64,000 nt of DNA from Marinobacter sp. ATCH36 (GTDB lineage Bacteria > Pseudomonadota > Gammaproteobacteria > Pseudomonadales > Oleiphilaceae). The stretch spans positions 1 to 64,000 of the forward strand of contig NZ_JAMJPL010000005.1 in assembly GCF_023555055.1 (NCBI RefSeq), given 5' to 3'. The stretch's first letter is position 1; every line of letters begins with the position of its first letter. Positions 8,925 through 17,400 of the stretch are shown here, one piece after another. Made by a program: the position numbers and the translations under genes. The notes beneath the pieces were generated by a model. That model had not been told where the DNA came from. It worked only from the letters and a program-made list of their open reading frames with translations, and made no database searches.

Positions 8925-9635
8925 TCAGTTTGGCCGATGCATGTTTTTCAGTTGACGGTAATACTTCAGTTTTCCAACAAGGTCCTTTAGCGTGATGAGG
9001 TCATTTTTTTGTGCTTTATTGATCACTGCGAGGGTGAGCTCAGCGGTGACCATGGCATCGGCTGCAGCGTGGTGTCGGGCACTGACTTCCAGGCCAAAGA
9101 AGTCCGCCCAGTTGTCGAGCCCACGACCCCCGGTTTTTGCGTCAGGGAAAAAGGCGGGAAGCATCTCTGCCACGTCGATCCAGGTGTGAGGTTGAGTGTA
9201 ACCAAGGATCTGTTTGAGGGTTTTTTCGAGAAATTTCTGGTCGAAGGCGGAATGGTAGGCAAGAATCGGGTCGCCATTCATCCATTCCAGCAGATGCAGC
9301 AGCGCGTCTTCCGTTTCGTGGCCCCGGGTCAGGGCTTCCGGGCCGATACCGTGAATAAGGACTGTTTCACTGATGTCCAGTTCGGGACGCCTGAGCACCA
9401 AATCAAACTGGTCGCCCAGATCGACGGAATTTTTGTGGATGGCTACGGCGCCGATAGCAATTACTTCGTCCTTGGCTCCGTTGAGGCCAGTGGTTTCAAG
9501 ATCAAGCACAATCAGCCTGCAATCAGACAGGCGCTGATCGCCGGCCGTCTTCGGGGTTGGCAGGTGTTCACGGTCGGGCCCGCCTGTGCTACCGGCCCTG
9601 AGTCGCTCAATCCAGTCTTTGATCTGCTCCAGCAT
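8925..9635 (-). CDS. DnaQ-like 3'-5' exonuclease
   Basis: A 236-residue DEDDh exonuclease. Motif ExoI is VLDLETTGLNG near residue 45. ExoII is around AYHSAFDQKFLEK. ExoIIIε is HHAAADAMVTAEL, with the His-x4-Asp spacing. The fold matches the proofreading ε-subunit family, but the short N-terminal extension and genomic context are not those of dnaQ. The gene follows the CNMP/CBS/DUF294 gene by 17 bases on the same strand and precedes the symporter operon. This exonuclease-DUF294 pair commonly accompanies VC_2705-type symporters, though why is unknown. Nucleotide or nucleic-acid turnover linked to signalling is possible. Confidence 0.88.
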   Translation of the reverse strand: MLEQIKDWIERLRAGSTGGPDREHLPTPKTAGDQRLSDCRLIVLDLETTGLNGAKDEVIAIGAVAIHKNSVDLGDQFDLVLRRPELDISETVLIHGIGPEALTRGHETEDALLHLLEWMNGDPILAYHSAFDQKFLEKTLKQILGYTQPHTWIDVAEMLPAFFPDAKTGGRGLDNWADFFGLEVSARHHAAADAMVTAELTLAVINKAQKNDLITLKDLVGKLKYYRQLKNMHRPN

Positions 9636-9652
9636 AACGGTTGGCCCGGCGG

Positions 9653-11572
9653 TCAGAGTTGATAGGTCAGTTCCAGTTTCTGCTGCAATCGCTGGGCCTG
9701 GCGGAAGGATTCACGGAGGATCCGCCTGTCCAGCGGATTGAGGTCGTCCGGGTTGATGTAGTTAGACAGGGGCTCATCCCGTTCCAGCATTTCCTGGTGT
9801 GCTCTCATGCGGATTGCCTGAATCAGACTGTAGGCCTCCTGCCAGGCATTGGCATCCTTGGGGTCGAAGACTCCTTTCTCGGCCAGCTTGTTCATCCGCT
9901 CCAGCGTATTGGCCTCGCCAACACCATTGGCAAGCGCGAATACCCGGACAGCCTCTACGAACGGCGCCAGTCCCTGACGTTTGAGGTCAAGGTTGCGCTT
10001 CTTTCCATCCTCCTGCACGTAGCGAAAGTTGCGGAACATGGTTAGTGGGGGCTTGCGGGTGATGGCATTGCCTGCAAGCATTTTCTGAAAAAGTGCATTC
10101 TTGCGGATACGTGCGAGAACCTTGTCCAGCAGGAGTTCCAGCGGCTTTGTCGGACCAAATACCGCTCTCATATCGAGAAATATGGACGAATAGACCAGGT
10201 TTTGCGGGGTGGATGCATCGATAAACCGGATAAACCAGTCATCCCATTCCTGCCCGCTGAGGCAAAGTTTCGGATTGCTGGCCATGATATTGCCTTTGCA
10301 CAGGGTAAAGCCGCATTCCGCCAGTTCCTTGTTGATAGTTTCGGCAAAGGGCAGCAGTTTTTCCCGCACCTGGTCCTCTGTCATTCCTTCCGGTGTTTCG
10401 AACAGAATGCCATTGTCCTGGTCTGTCAGCAGAGTTTGCTCCTGACGACCCTCACTGCCAAATGTCAGCCACGTAAACGGTATGCCGGGGTCGTTCTTCT
10501 TGATGTTGAGTTCCAGCACGCGCCGCACGGTGACATCGTTCAGAGTGGTGATGATCTTCACCACCTGGCCGGAGTCGGCTCCGTGGGCGAGCATGGAGTC
10601 TACCAGTCTGGAAACGTCGGTTCTCAGGCTGACCAGAGTCCGGAGATGGCTGGCAGTGCCGATGGTGCGCGCAAGATTGACAAGATCCACCCGTTGCAGT
10701 GAGAAGAGGTCTCTTTCTGAAACCATGCCGATCAGGCGGTTTTCATCATCCACCACACAGATATGGGCGAAATGATGCTCGGCCATAAGCATGGCTGCCT
10801 CAAAGGCATCAGCCTGAGCTGTCAGGCAACAGGGATCTTTGGTCATCACCTGGCCGATAGGGGTGTCCAGCGGGCCCTTTTCTTCCGCCACCATGGTGCG
10901 CAGGTCCCTTAGGGTAAAGATGCCAGTGGGGTGCCGTTCGTCATCCGTTATTACAATACTGCCGACGTTGTTCTCATGCATGCGCGCGACGGCTTTGCGT
11001 ACCGGAAGATCCGGGGAGCAAACAATGGGATTGCGAATGGCGTAACGCTCCAGTGGAGTGTCCAGCGAATTGCTGGATCCTATGGACGCCATGGCGCCGC
11101 TCTGGATTCGCTGGTTCACCTGGTCGAGCAGGCTGCTTACGCCACGAAGACAGAAATCGCGGAAAGGATCACTCTCTGAAAACAGCATTACGAAGGTGTC
11201 GTGTTCAATGCTGAGGCAGAAAGTGTCCCCGGAAGCGCGGTGCAGTGTGCGGGTAGGGCGCTCGCCGATCAGGGCGGCCAGCGGAAAACACTCGCCCTGA
11301 CTGATTTCGAATGTGGTTTCTGTCTCACCGTCCTTGTCACGGGCGCGCTCGCCGCGAATGCGCCCCTGTTTGACGATGTAGAACCGTTTTACCGGGCCGT
11401 CTTCAGGCGATAGCACGACATCGTCGTCTGCATAGAACCTCAGGGAGGCGTGTTCTGCAAAATGGGCCAGATGTGAGTCATCCATGTTGGAAAATGGCGA
11501 ATGCTCACGCAGAAAAGTCATGATGGCACGGGTATTCTGGGGGCGTTCGCTGTCCTGGGGTGAGGCTGTCAT
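9653..11572 (-). CDS. Cyclic-nucleotide-binding/CBS/DUF294 nucleotidyltransferase-like protein
   Basis: A 639-residue cytoplasmic protein. Residues ~15-140 form a cyclic-nucleotide-binding-like domain. A pair of CBS domains follows (~180-300; TGIFTLRDLR and IGMVSERDLF are typical CBS ends). A DUF294 nucleotidyltransferase-like core comes next, with GSEGRQEQTLLTDQDNG near residue 370. A helical DUF294 C-terminal domain ends the protein. The GS-x-GR-x-E and T/D-x-D residues needed for a nucleotidyltransferase site appear present. CBS pairs usually sense adenine nucleotides, so energy or cNMP sensing is plausible. It is first in the operon with the exonuclease and stands divergent from the smr gene. 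Confidence 0.88.
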   Translation of the reverse strand: MTASPQDSERPQNTRAIMTFLREHSPFSNMDDSHLAHFAEHASLRFYADDDVVLSPEDGPVKRFYIVKQGRIRGERARDKDGETETTFEISQGECFPLAALIGERPTRTLHRASGDTFCLSIEHDTFVMLFSESDPFRDFCLRGVSSLLDQVNQRIQSGAMASIGSSNSLDTPLERYAIRNPIVCSPDLPVRKAVARMHENNVGSIVITDDERHPTGIFTLRDLRTMVAEEKGPLDTPIGQVMTKDPCCLTAQADAFEAAMLMAEHHFAHICVVDDENRLIGMVSERDLFSLQRVDLVNLARTIGTASHLRTLVSLRTDVSRLVDSMLAHGADSGQVVKIITTLNDVTVRRVLELNIKKNDPGIPFTWLTFGSEGRQEQTLLTDQDNGILFETPEGMTEDQVREKLLPFAETINKELAECGFTLCKGNIMASNPKLCLSGQEWDDWFIRFIDASTPQNLVYSSIFLDMRAVFGPTKPLELLLDKVLARIRKNALFQKMLAGNAITRKPPLTMFRNFRYVQEDGKKRNLDLKRQGLAPFVEAVRVFALANGVGEANTLERMNKLAEKGVFDPKDANAWQEAYSLIQAIRMRAHQEMLERDEPLSNYINPDDLNPLDRRILRESFRQAQRLQQKLELTYQL

Positions 11573-11755
11573 AAACGCGCTCCGTTGTCGTTGTTATGAG
11601 CCTGAAGTGTAGACCAACAATTGGCCGGCAGGCCCTAAGATTTTTGTCTGATAGCCAATTATTAACACCACAGCGGGTGTAGGCTGAAGGCTCGTCTTTA
11701 TGATAGGGGAGGCGGGTGGTAAAGTCCCTCCAACCCGACTGCAAGTGATATCGAC

Positions 11756-12334
11756 ATGACGACCAAAGATGAGCGCCTGAGCTTTCTGGAGGAGATGAAG
11801 GACGTCCGTCGCATCCGGAAGTCCAACAAGGCCGATGTAAAAACTCCAAAGGAGCTGACGCCGGGGCACCTCGAACGGCAGCGGTCAGCCATGGATCAGC
11901 CGCTCAAGGACCGTAACCCGCTCACCGCTGATACAGTGGAGCCGCTGACAGCGCACGATGTACTGTGTTGGCAGCGCCCTGGTGTCCAGCACGGGGTGTT
12001 TCGTAAATTCCGTCTTGGGCAATATCCCATTGAAGCACGCCTTGACCTGCATCGCATGACCGTTGAGGAAGCTCGCAGGGAGGTATTCGGCTTTGTTTCA
12101 GATTGTGTCCGCTACGGGCTGCGGTCCGTGATTATCCTGCACGGAAAGGGTGAGCGGAACCCGGACGGTATCGCCCAGCTCAAGAGCTACATCGCTAAAT
12201 GGCTACCGGAGCTGGATGATGTGCTGGCGTTCCATTCGGCGCAGAAACGTCACGGCGGCACGGGTGCCGTCTACGTCATGGTTCGCAAGGGAGACCGTGA
12301 CAAACAACACAACCGTGAAATTCACGGTGCCTGA
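11756..12334 (+). CDS. Smr-domain protein (SmrA/YdaL-like putative DNA endonuclease)
   Basis: A 192-residue protein with a charged N-terminal half and a C-terminal Smr domain, from about residue 95 to 180. The domain signatures LDLHRMTVEEA and HGKGERN are both present. Stand-alone Smr proteins of this type (E. coli YdaL/SmrA) have been linked to DNA-nicking activity. The start ATG at 11756 gives the usual family length. It is transcribed away from the DUF294 gene across a 183-base gap that should contain both promoters. A small lipoprotein gene follows 42 bases downstream. Confidence 0.88.
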   Translation: MTTKDERLSFLEEMKDVRRIRKSNKADVKTPKELTPGHLERQRSAMDQPLKDRNPLTADTVEPLTAHDVLCWQRPGVQHGVFRKFRLGQYPIEARLDLHRMTVEEARREVFGFVSDCVRYGLRSVIILHGKGERNPDGIAQLKSYIAKWLPELDDVLAFHSAQKRHGGTGAVYVMVRKGDRDKQHNREIHGA

Positions 12335-12376
12335 GCATTATCAGCCAATACCGATGAAATCGGTCCGGAGGTAAGA

Positions 12377-12568
12377 GTGAAGCAATTAATGTTGGTACTT
12401 TTCGTGGTAGCAGCCCTGGCCGGATGCAAGGACCGAGTTATCTGGAACGATAATGGCAAGGTCGAAGAGGCGACAACGGACCGTGAGGTCTGGGACTCCG
12501 AGGGTAAAATGCCGAGCGGCGAACGAAAGATCTGGACCGACAAGGACGGTGAAGACGTCGTCAAGTAA
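12377..12568 (+). CDS. Small lipoprotein with a tandem R-x-(I/V)-W motif
   Basis: A 63-residue protein starting at GTG 12377, with a good ribosome binding site (GGAGGT) just before it. Residues 1-17 are a lipoprotein signal peptide ending in the lipobox LAGC, with Cys17 as the likely lipidated residue. The mature part is very polar and contains three short repeats around Trp23, Trp39 and Trp53 (RVIWNDNGK, REVWDSEGK, RKIWTDKDG). I know no named family. It lies between smr and the molybdenum oxidoreductase genes on the same strand. A function cannot be assigned. Confidence 0.72.
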   Translation: MKQLMLVLFVVAALAGCKDRVIWNDNGKVEEATTDREVWDSEGKMPSGERKIWTDKDGEDVVK

Positions 12569-12575
12569 GGCCGTT

Positions 12576-12606
12576 CCGGCTGAAGCAACAATAAAAACTC
12601 AGCCGG
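12576..12606 (+). other. Hairpin between lipoprotein gene and oxidoreductase operon
   Basis: CCGGCTGA (12576-12583) and TCAGCCGG (12599-12606) form a perfect 8-bp inverted repeat around a 15-base A-rich loop. No T-run follows, so it is not a classic terminator. It may be an mRNA processing or attenuation element in the 71-base gap. Confidence 0.45.
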
Positions 12607-12639
12607 GGCCGTGGCTCCGGTCTACCTGGGAGAGTATTC

Positions 12640-13125
12640 ATGGCCGTGCGCCTGACTGTGAATGGCGAAAAACGAACCGTTGAGGTTGAAAGCGACACCC
12701 CCCTGTTATGGGTCGTTCGCGACGAACTTGGGCTTAAAGGAACCAAATTCGGGTGCGGCAAAGGGCTTTGCGGTGCCTGTACCGTGCATTTGAATGGACA
12801 GCCAGTGCGCTCCTGTTCCACGCCGGTGGAAATGGCCGAAGGTGGAGATGTGATCACTATCGAAGGCCTGACAACTGATGGCGATTTGCATCCCCTGCAA
12901 CTGGCCTGGGTGGAACACGGAGTTCCCCAATGCGGCTATTGCCAGTCAGGCCAGATCATGAGTGCTGCTCACCTGTTGCAGCACAATCAGTCGCCCTCCC
13001 GTGAGGACATTGTAGCTGCGGTGAGCGGTAATCTGTGCCGTTGCGGCACTTATTCACGCATTGTAGCTGCTGTTGAATCCGTGGTCGAAAACCGTGCCGC
13101 CCAGTCCAGTCAGGGAGAGGCCTGA
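12640..13125 (+). CDS. [2Fe-2S] subunit of a xanthine-oxidase-family oxidoreductase (IorA-like)
   Basis: A 161-residue two-domain [2Fe-2S] protein. The plant-type ferredoxin cluster lies in the N-half ([15 protein letters not shown]... C). The second, helical cluster domain has [10 protein letters not shown] and CRCGTYSRI. It passes electrons from the molybdenum subunit encoded immediately downstream. The stop and the next start are separated by one base, so the two are co-translated. Family members oxidise aldehydes or N-heterocycles such as isoquinoline; the substrate here is unknown. Length is standard for IorA/small aldehyde-oxidase subunits. Confidence 0.9.
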   Translation: MAVRLTVNGEKRTVEVESDTPLLWVVRDELGLKGTKFGCGKGLCGACTVHLNGQPVRSCSTPVEMAEGGDVITIEGLTTDGDLHPLQLAWVEHGVPQCGYCQSGQIMSAAHLLQHNQSPSREDIVAAVSGNLCRCGTYSRIVAAVESVVENRAAQSSQGEA

Positions 13126-13126
13126 T

Positions 13127-15331
13127 ATGACCATGAATCGACGCGATTTCCTTAAAGTGACTGCCGGCACCTCTGGCGGGCTGGTAATCTCGCTGTCACT
13201 GCCGGGCTGTGCCGGAATACAGACCGGATATGACGAAAAAAGCGGCGACTGGAAACCCGACGCCTGGCTGGAGCTGACTGCCGATGATCAGGTCTATTTC
13301 ACCCTGGCCCGGGTAGAGATGGGGCAGGGAACCTACACCGGCCTGACCACGCTGATTGCTGAAGAACTGGAGGTGGCACCTGCCGGCATCAAACCCAGGT
13401 TTGCTCCGGTCGCTTCCGAGTACCGCAACCCTCTCTACAAGCTGCAACTGACAGGCGGAAGTATCAGTGTAGCGACCAGTTGGCAGCCATTGCGCGTTGC
13501 CGGGGCCTCTGCCCGGATCATGCTGATCAATGCCGCAGCCAGTGTCTGGGAAGTCAGCCCCGGCGATTGCCGGGCAGCTGAAGGTCGGGTGATGCACCCG
13601 AATGGCAACGACAGCCTGTCCTATGGCCGGTTGGTGGAGTTGGCGGCGAAACAGAAAGTCCCGGATGAACCCGCTCTGAAACCCCGCAGCGAATGGAAAT
13701 ACATCGGCAAGAACCGGGGTCGCCTGGATGCCGAAGCCAAGTCAACCGGCGCGCCGATCTACGGCATTGATGTGGAGCTGGAAGGCATGGTGTTCGCGGT
13801 GGTTACCCGCCCGCCCCGCTATGGCGCTCGCGTGCGGTCTTTCGACGATTCCGAAGCCCGCAAATTGCCCGGTGTACTGGACGTCTTCCAGATTGAACGG
13901 GGCGTTGCGGTGGTCGCCGACAAATACTGGCGGGCTCGCAAAGCTCAGGACGCGGTGACCATTGAATGGGATAACAGTGAAGCCCTCAGCGTGTCTAACG
14001 ACCAGGTTTTTGATTCCTATCATCAGGCGGCCGATGAGGACCCGGGTGAAAGTGAGCGTAGGGAGGGCGACTACAACGATGCGGTTGAGAGAGCCGAACG
14101 CCTGGTGGAAGCCAGTTACGAGCAGCCCTACCTTGCCCACGCCACGCTGGAGCCAATGAACGCAACGGCCTGGTACCGGGATAGCGGGATTGAAGTCTGG
14201 GCACCGACCCAGGCGCCGGATCTTGGCCGTATCGCGGCAGCCCGCGTGACCGATCTGTCACCGGACAATGTCACCATTCATACCACGTTTCTGGGCGGAG
14301 GTTTCGGGCGCCGCCTGACCAATGATTACATCGAGGAAGCTTCAGCCGTTGCCTTCCGGATGCGCAAGCCGGTCAAGCTGATCTGGTCGCGGGAGGAGGA
14401 TACCCGTCATGACCTTTACCGCCCGGCCATGCTGCACCGGATGCAGGCCAGTGTCAGCGGCGACACGGTTACCGGCTGGCATCACCAGATCGTGGGACCA
14501 CAGATACTGGACTGGTACGTGCGCAATGCCGCTCCTGCGCAGTATCCCTGGGCACCAAAGTTCCTCTACAACACCCTGGGCCGGGTAGGTCTGATGGCCG
14601 AGGGCATCGCCACACCAAAGGACCATTCCGCGATTGAGGGAGCCATCGAGTATCCATACCGGGTGCCCAATCTTGATATCCGCCATACTCACACGGATCC
14701 CGGCGTACCGGTCAGTTGGTGGCGGTCGGTGGGCTTCTCCCACAACGGCTTTGCCGTGGAAACCTTCATGGATGAGCTTGCCAGTGAGCTGGGCCAGGAT
14801 CCGTACCGGTTCCGGCGCTCGCTGATTGACCATGAACCCAGGCACTTGCAGGTGCTGGACCGTGCTATCGCGCTGTCACAGTGGGGCAAACCAGTAGCGG
14901 AAGGACGGGCCCGTGGTCTGGCTCTGTACCGGAGTTTCGGCACCTATGTGGCCCAGGTCGTGGAGGCCAGTGTCGAGGCCGGGGAAATCCGGGTACACAA
15001 AGTGGCCTGTGCTGTTGATTGTGGCCAGGTAGTCAATCCGGATATTGTGCGTGACCAGATCGAGGGAGGTGTAATCTTCGGTCTCACGGCAGCGCTTTAT
15101 GGCGATATAACCTTTGAAGAAGGCCAGGTTAAGCAGAGTAATTTCCACGATTACCCGCTAATGCGGCATGATCAGCGCCCGGAAGTCATGGTCGACATTG
15201 TTGACAGCGAAGAGGCCCCGACCGGCGTGGGGGAGCCCGGTGTACCGCCGGTGATCCCGGCACTGGGCAATGCCTTGTTTGCACTGTCCGGCAAGCGTCA
15301 GCGCAAACTGCCGCTGAAAGCTCAGGTGTAA
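13127..15331 (+). CDS. Molybdopterin-binding xanthine dehydrogenase-family large subunit (IorB-like)
   Basis: A 734-residue molybdenum-cofactor catalytic subunit. The ATG at 13127 is preferred over an upstream ATG because it places a Tat-type signal (NRRDFLKVTAG) at the very N-terminus, ending near LPGCAG. This predicts export of the folded complex or anchoring at the periplasmic face. Family features include the FLGGGFGRRL and GQVVNPDIVRDQ stretches and the late GVGEPGVPPVIPALGNALFA region, which contains the catalytic Glu in GVGEPG. It pairs with the [2Fe-2S] subunit upstream. No c-type cytochrome subunit or XdhC-like maturation gene is adjacent, so the electron acceptor and cofactor insertion factor are encoded elsewhere. 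Confidence 0.9.
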   Translation: MTMNRRDFLKVTAGTSGGLVISLSLPGCAGIQTGYDEKSGDWKPDAWLELTADDQVYFTLARVEMGQGTYTGLTTLIAEELEVAPAGIKPRFAPVASEYRNPLYKLQLTGGSISVATSWQPLRVAGASARIMLINAAASVWEVSPGDCRAAEGRVMHPNGNDSLSYGRLVELAAKQKVPDEPALKPRSEWKYIGKNRGRLDAEAKSTGAPIYGIDVELEGMVFAVVTRPPRYGARVRSFDDSEARKLPGVLDVFQIERGVAVVADKYWRARKAQDAVTIEWDNSEALSVSNDQVFDSYHQAADEDPGESERREGDYNDAVERAERLVEASYEQPYLAHATLEPMNATAWYRDSGIEVWAPTQAPDLGRIAAARVTDLSPDNVTIHTTFLGGGFGRRLTNDYIEEASAVAFRMRKPVKLIWSREEDTRHDLYRPAMLHRMQASVSGDTVTGWHHQIVGPQILDWYVRNAAPAQYPWAPKFLYNTLGRVGLMAEGIATPKDHSAIEGAIEYPYRVPNLDIRHTHTDPGVPVSWWRSVGFSHNGFAVETFMDELASELGQDPYRFRRSLIDHEPRHLQVLDRAIALSQWGKPVAEGRARGLALYRSFGTYVAQVVEASVEAGEIRVHKVACAVDCGQVVNPDIVRDQIEGGVIFGLTAALYGDITFEEGQVKQSNFHDYPLMRHDQRPEVMVDIVDSEEAPTGVGEPGVPPVIPALGNALFALSGKRQRKLPLKAQV

Positions 15332-15404
15332 TCTGCCGGATGGCCAAGGGCGCTCACGAATCTGTTTTCAGCGATGTCCGGACCTGATTGCCGTTCGTCA
15401 CCAT

Positions 15405-15432
15405 TTGCGGGTGGCCCGCCCATCCTTATAAT
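15405..15432 (+). promoter_or_regulatory. Predicted sigma-70 promoter of the mtn operon
   Basis: TTGCGG at 15405-15410 and a perfect TATAAT at 15427-15432 are separated by 16 bases. They lie about 45 bases before the preferred mtnB start, in the 126-base gap after the oxidoreductase gene. The -10 is excellent and the -35 is fair. Confidence 0.6.
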
Positions 15433-15468
15433 GGACACTATCAAGCGCTGAACCGGCGTGTCTGTTCC

Positions 15469-15472
15469 GAGG
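15469..15472 (+). promoter_or_regulatory. Ribosome binding site favouring a TTG start for mtnB
   Basis: GAGG sits six bases before the TTG at 15479. The alternative GTG at 15458 has no visible ribosome binding site. This spacing decides the start chosen here, though N-terminal data would be needed to settle it. Confidence 0.5.
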
Positions 15473-15478
15473 TGCCTT

Positions 15479-16105
15479 TTGTTTGACGTAACCAGCTACG
15501 CCATTGCCGCGCAATCAATTATAGAGGCCGGCCACTTTCTTTACGGCCAGGGCTGGTCCCCGGCTACCAGCAGTAACTATTCGGCGCGGATCGACGATGA
15601 ACATATTGCCGTTACCGTCTCCGGTCGCCATAAAGGTCAGCTGGTTGCCGGCGACGTGATGGTGGTGGATCTGTCAGGGAAGGCTGTTCAGAGCAATGCC
15701 CGCTCATCCGCTGAAACCGGGTTGCATACCGTTCTGTACCAGACTTTCCCGGAGGTGGGTGCGGTTCTGCATACCCACTCGGTCAAGGCAACCGTGCTGA
15801 GCCGCCTGCTGCCACCGGGAGAGCCGCTGACACTGCGGGGCTATGAGTTACAGAAAGCCTTTTCAGGTATAGATACACACGAATCGGAGCTGACGATACC
15901 GGTTTTCGACAACACCCAGGACATTCCCGCGCTGGCCCGGCAAACTGGGGAATGGTTCCAACAGCATCCGGAACAACCCGGCTACCTGATCCGCGGGCAT
16001 GGTCTTTATACCTGGGGCAGGACCATGGCAGACTGCCTGCGCCATGTTGAAGCCTTTGAATTTCTTTTTGAATGCGAGCTTGAAACCATGAGGGTCCGCC
16101 GATGA
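15479..16105 (+). CDS. mtnB: Methylthioribulose-1-phosphate dehydratase
   Basis: A class II aldolase/adducin-fold metalloenzyme of ~208 residues. It dehydrates 5-methylthioribulose-1-phosphate in the methionine salvage pathway. The metal-binding histidines are in VLHTHSVKATVL and, C-terminal, RGHGLYTWG. The TTG at 15479 has a GAGG six bases upstream; a GTG at 15458 would add seven residues. It is the first gene of mtnB-mtnD-mtnC and overlaps mtnD by four bases. mtnA and mtnP, needed for the earlier steps, are not in this window. Confidence 0.92.
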   Translation: MFDVTSYAIAAQSIIEAGHFLYGQGWSPATSSNYSARIDDEHIAVTVSGRHKGQLVAGDVMVVDLSGKAVQSNARSSAETGLHTVLYQTFPEVGAVLHTHSVKATVLSRLLPPGEPLTLRGYELQKAFSGIDTHESELTIPVFDNTQDIPALARQTGEWFQQHPEQPGYLIRGHGLYTWGRTMADCLRHVEAFEFLFECELETMRVRR

Positions 16106-16662
16106 CTACCTTGAGTATTTTTGACCAGAGTGCGCCCGAATCCCCACGCGTTGTCACCGAAGATGCCGGAAAAATTGCCAACTTGCTGGCGGAACACGGT
16201 GTGCGCTTTGAGCAGTGGGCCACCAGGGACCTGCCCGCAGATGCATCATCGGACGACATTCTCGGGGCCTACTCAGGAGAGATTCAGGCGCTCAAGGATG
16301 AATGCGGCTTCCAGGCGGCCGATGTTATCAGCCTGAATCCGGACAACCCCCAGAAGGATGCCTTCCGCAAGAAGTTTCTTGACGAACATGTGCACAGCGA
16401 GGATGAGGTGCGCTTCTTCGTCCGTGGCCAGGGTCTGTTCTACCTGCACTTCGGTGATCAGGTGTACGCCGTGATGTGCCAGAAGAATGACCTCATCAGC
16501 GTGCCGGACGGTACCCGCCACTGGTTCGATATGGGTCCGGAACCTGCGTTTACGTGCATCCGCCTGTTCACCAACCCGGAAGGCTGGGTCGCGGACTTTA
16601 CCGGTGAAGACATTGCCAGCCGGTTGCCGCGCTATGAACGCCTTGCAGGAGCAGCAGGATGA
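16102..16662 (+). CDS. mtnD: Acireductone dioxygenase
   Basis: A 186-residue cupin enzyme that cleaves the acireductone intermediate with O2 in methionine salvage. With Fe it gives the ketoacid precursor of methionine. The metal-binding motif [11 protein letters not shown] and the later His in GTRHWFDMG are present. It overlaps mtnB upstream and mtnC downstream by four bases each, so the three genes are translationally coupled. Length agrees with the bacterial family. Confidence 0.95.
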   Translation: MTTLSIFDQSAPESPRVVTEDAGKIANLLAEHGVRFEQWATRDLPADASSDDILGAYSGEIQALKDECGFQAADVISLNPDNPQKDAFRKKFLDEHVHSEDEVRFFVRGQGLFYLHFGDQVYAVMCQKNDLISVPDGTRHWFDMGPEPAFTCIRLFTNPEGWVADFTGEDIASRLPRYERLAGAAG

Positions 16663-17351
16663 TCCGCGTTGTGCTGACAGACATCGAAGGCACCACCAGT
16701 TCGATTTCTTTCGTTCACGATGTATTGTTTCCGTACTCCGCGACGCATATGGCGGATTTTGTGCGGGAAGCGGAAGCTGACAGTACGGAAGTGCGGGAGC
16801 AACTGGACGCCGTGGCACAGACGTCTGGCGTTGCCCGGGATGATGTTGAGGGGCTGATCGGCGTACTGGAGACCTGGATTCGCGAAGACCGCAAGGAGAC
16901 GTCGCTGAAGACGCTACAGGGCATGCTCTGGGAGCAGGGTTATCAGCAGGGGGCTTTCCGGGGCCACGTGTATGAAGATGCGGCCGAATACCTTCAGCGC
17001 TGGCATGATCGCGGCTTGCGTCTGTTCGTATATTCTTCCGGTTCTGTGAAGGCACAGAAGCTGATATTCGGATTCAGCGAAGCAGGGGACCTGACGCCAT
17101 TCTTCTCCGGCTACTTTGATACCCGTGTCGGCGGCAAGAGAGAGCCTCAGTCCTACAAAAACATTCTGGATCAGCTCGGGGTGGAGCCGCAGACAGTGCT
17201 GTTTCTCTCCGATGTGGAAGCTGAGTTGCAGGCCGCTGACAGCGCTGGACTGCGGACGATCTGGTTGATTCGGGAAGGGGATCTGCCGGAAACGAAATGG
17301 GCGGTGGCCAGGGATTTTACCGACGTCGACCGGTTTCTTCTGCAACGCTGA
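16659..17351 (+). CDS. mtnC: Acireductone synthase (enolase-phosphatase E1)
   Basis: A 230-residue HAD-superfamily enzyme that enolises and dephosphorylates 2,3-diketo-5-methylthiopentyl-1-phosphate. HAD motif I is present in a variant form ([10 protein letters not shown], with Asp and Glu). Motif II is the Ser in FVYSSGS, and motif III/IV lies in [13 protein letters not shown]. It is the last gene of the mtnB-mtnD-mtnC unit. The product of MtnC is the substrate of MtnD, which fits the gene order. No terminator is obvious in the 49 bases after it. Confidence 0.95.
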   Translation: MIRVVLTDIEGTTSSISFVHDVLFPYSATHMADFVREAEADSTEVREQLDAVAQTSGVARDDVEGLIGVLETWIREDRKETSLKTLQGMLWEQGYQQGAFRGHVYEDAAEYLQRWHDRGLRLFVYSSGSVKAQKLIFGFSEAGDLTPFFSGYFDTRVGGKREPQSYKNILDQLGVEPQTVLFLSDVEAELQAADSAGLRTIWLIREGDLPETKWAVARDFTDVDRFLLQR

Positions 17352-17400
17352 TCCGCTCTATGTGCCTTCTTCTCTGAATACCACCTGAGCAGGAGGCCCC

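Noticed and set aside
8813..8995. 60-codon plus-strand frame in the symporter upstream region
   Set aside because: It crosses the AT-rich promoter region and the end of the exonuclease gene, with no ribosome binding site or family signal.
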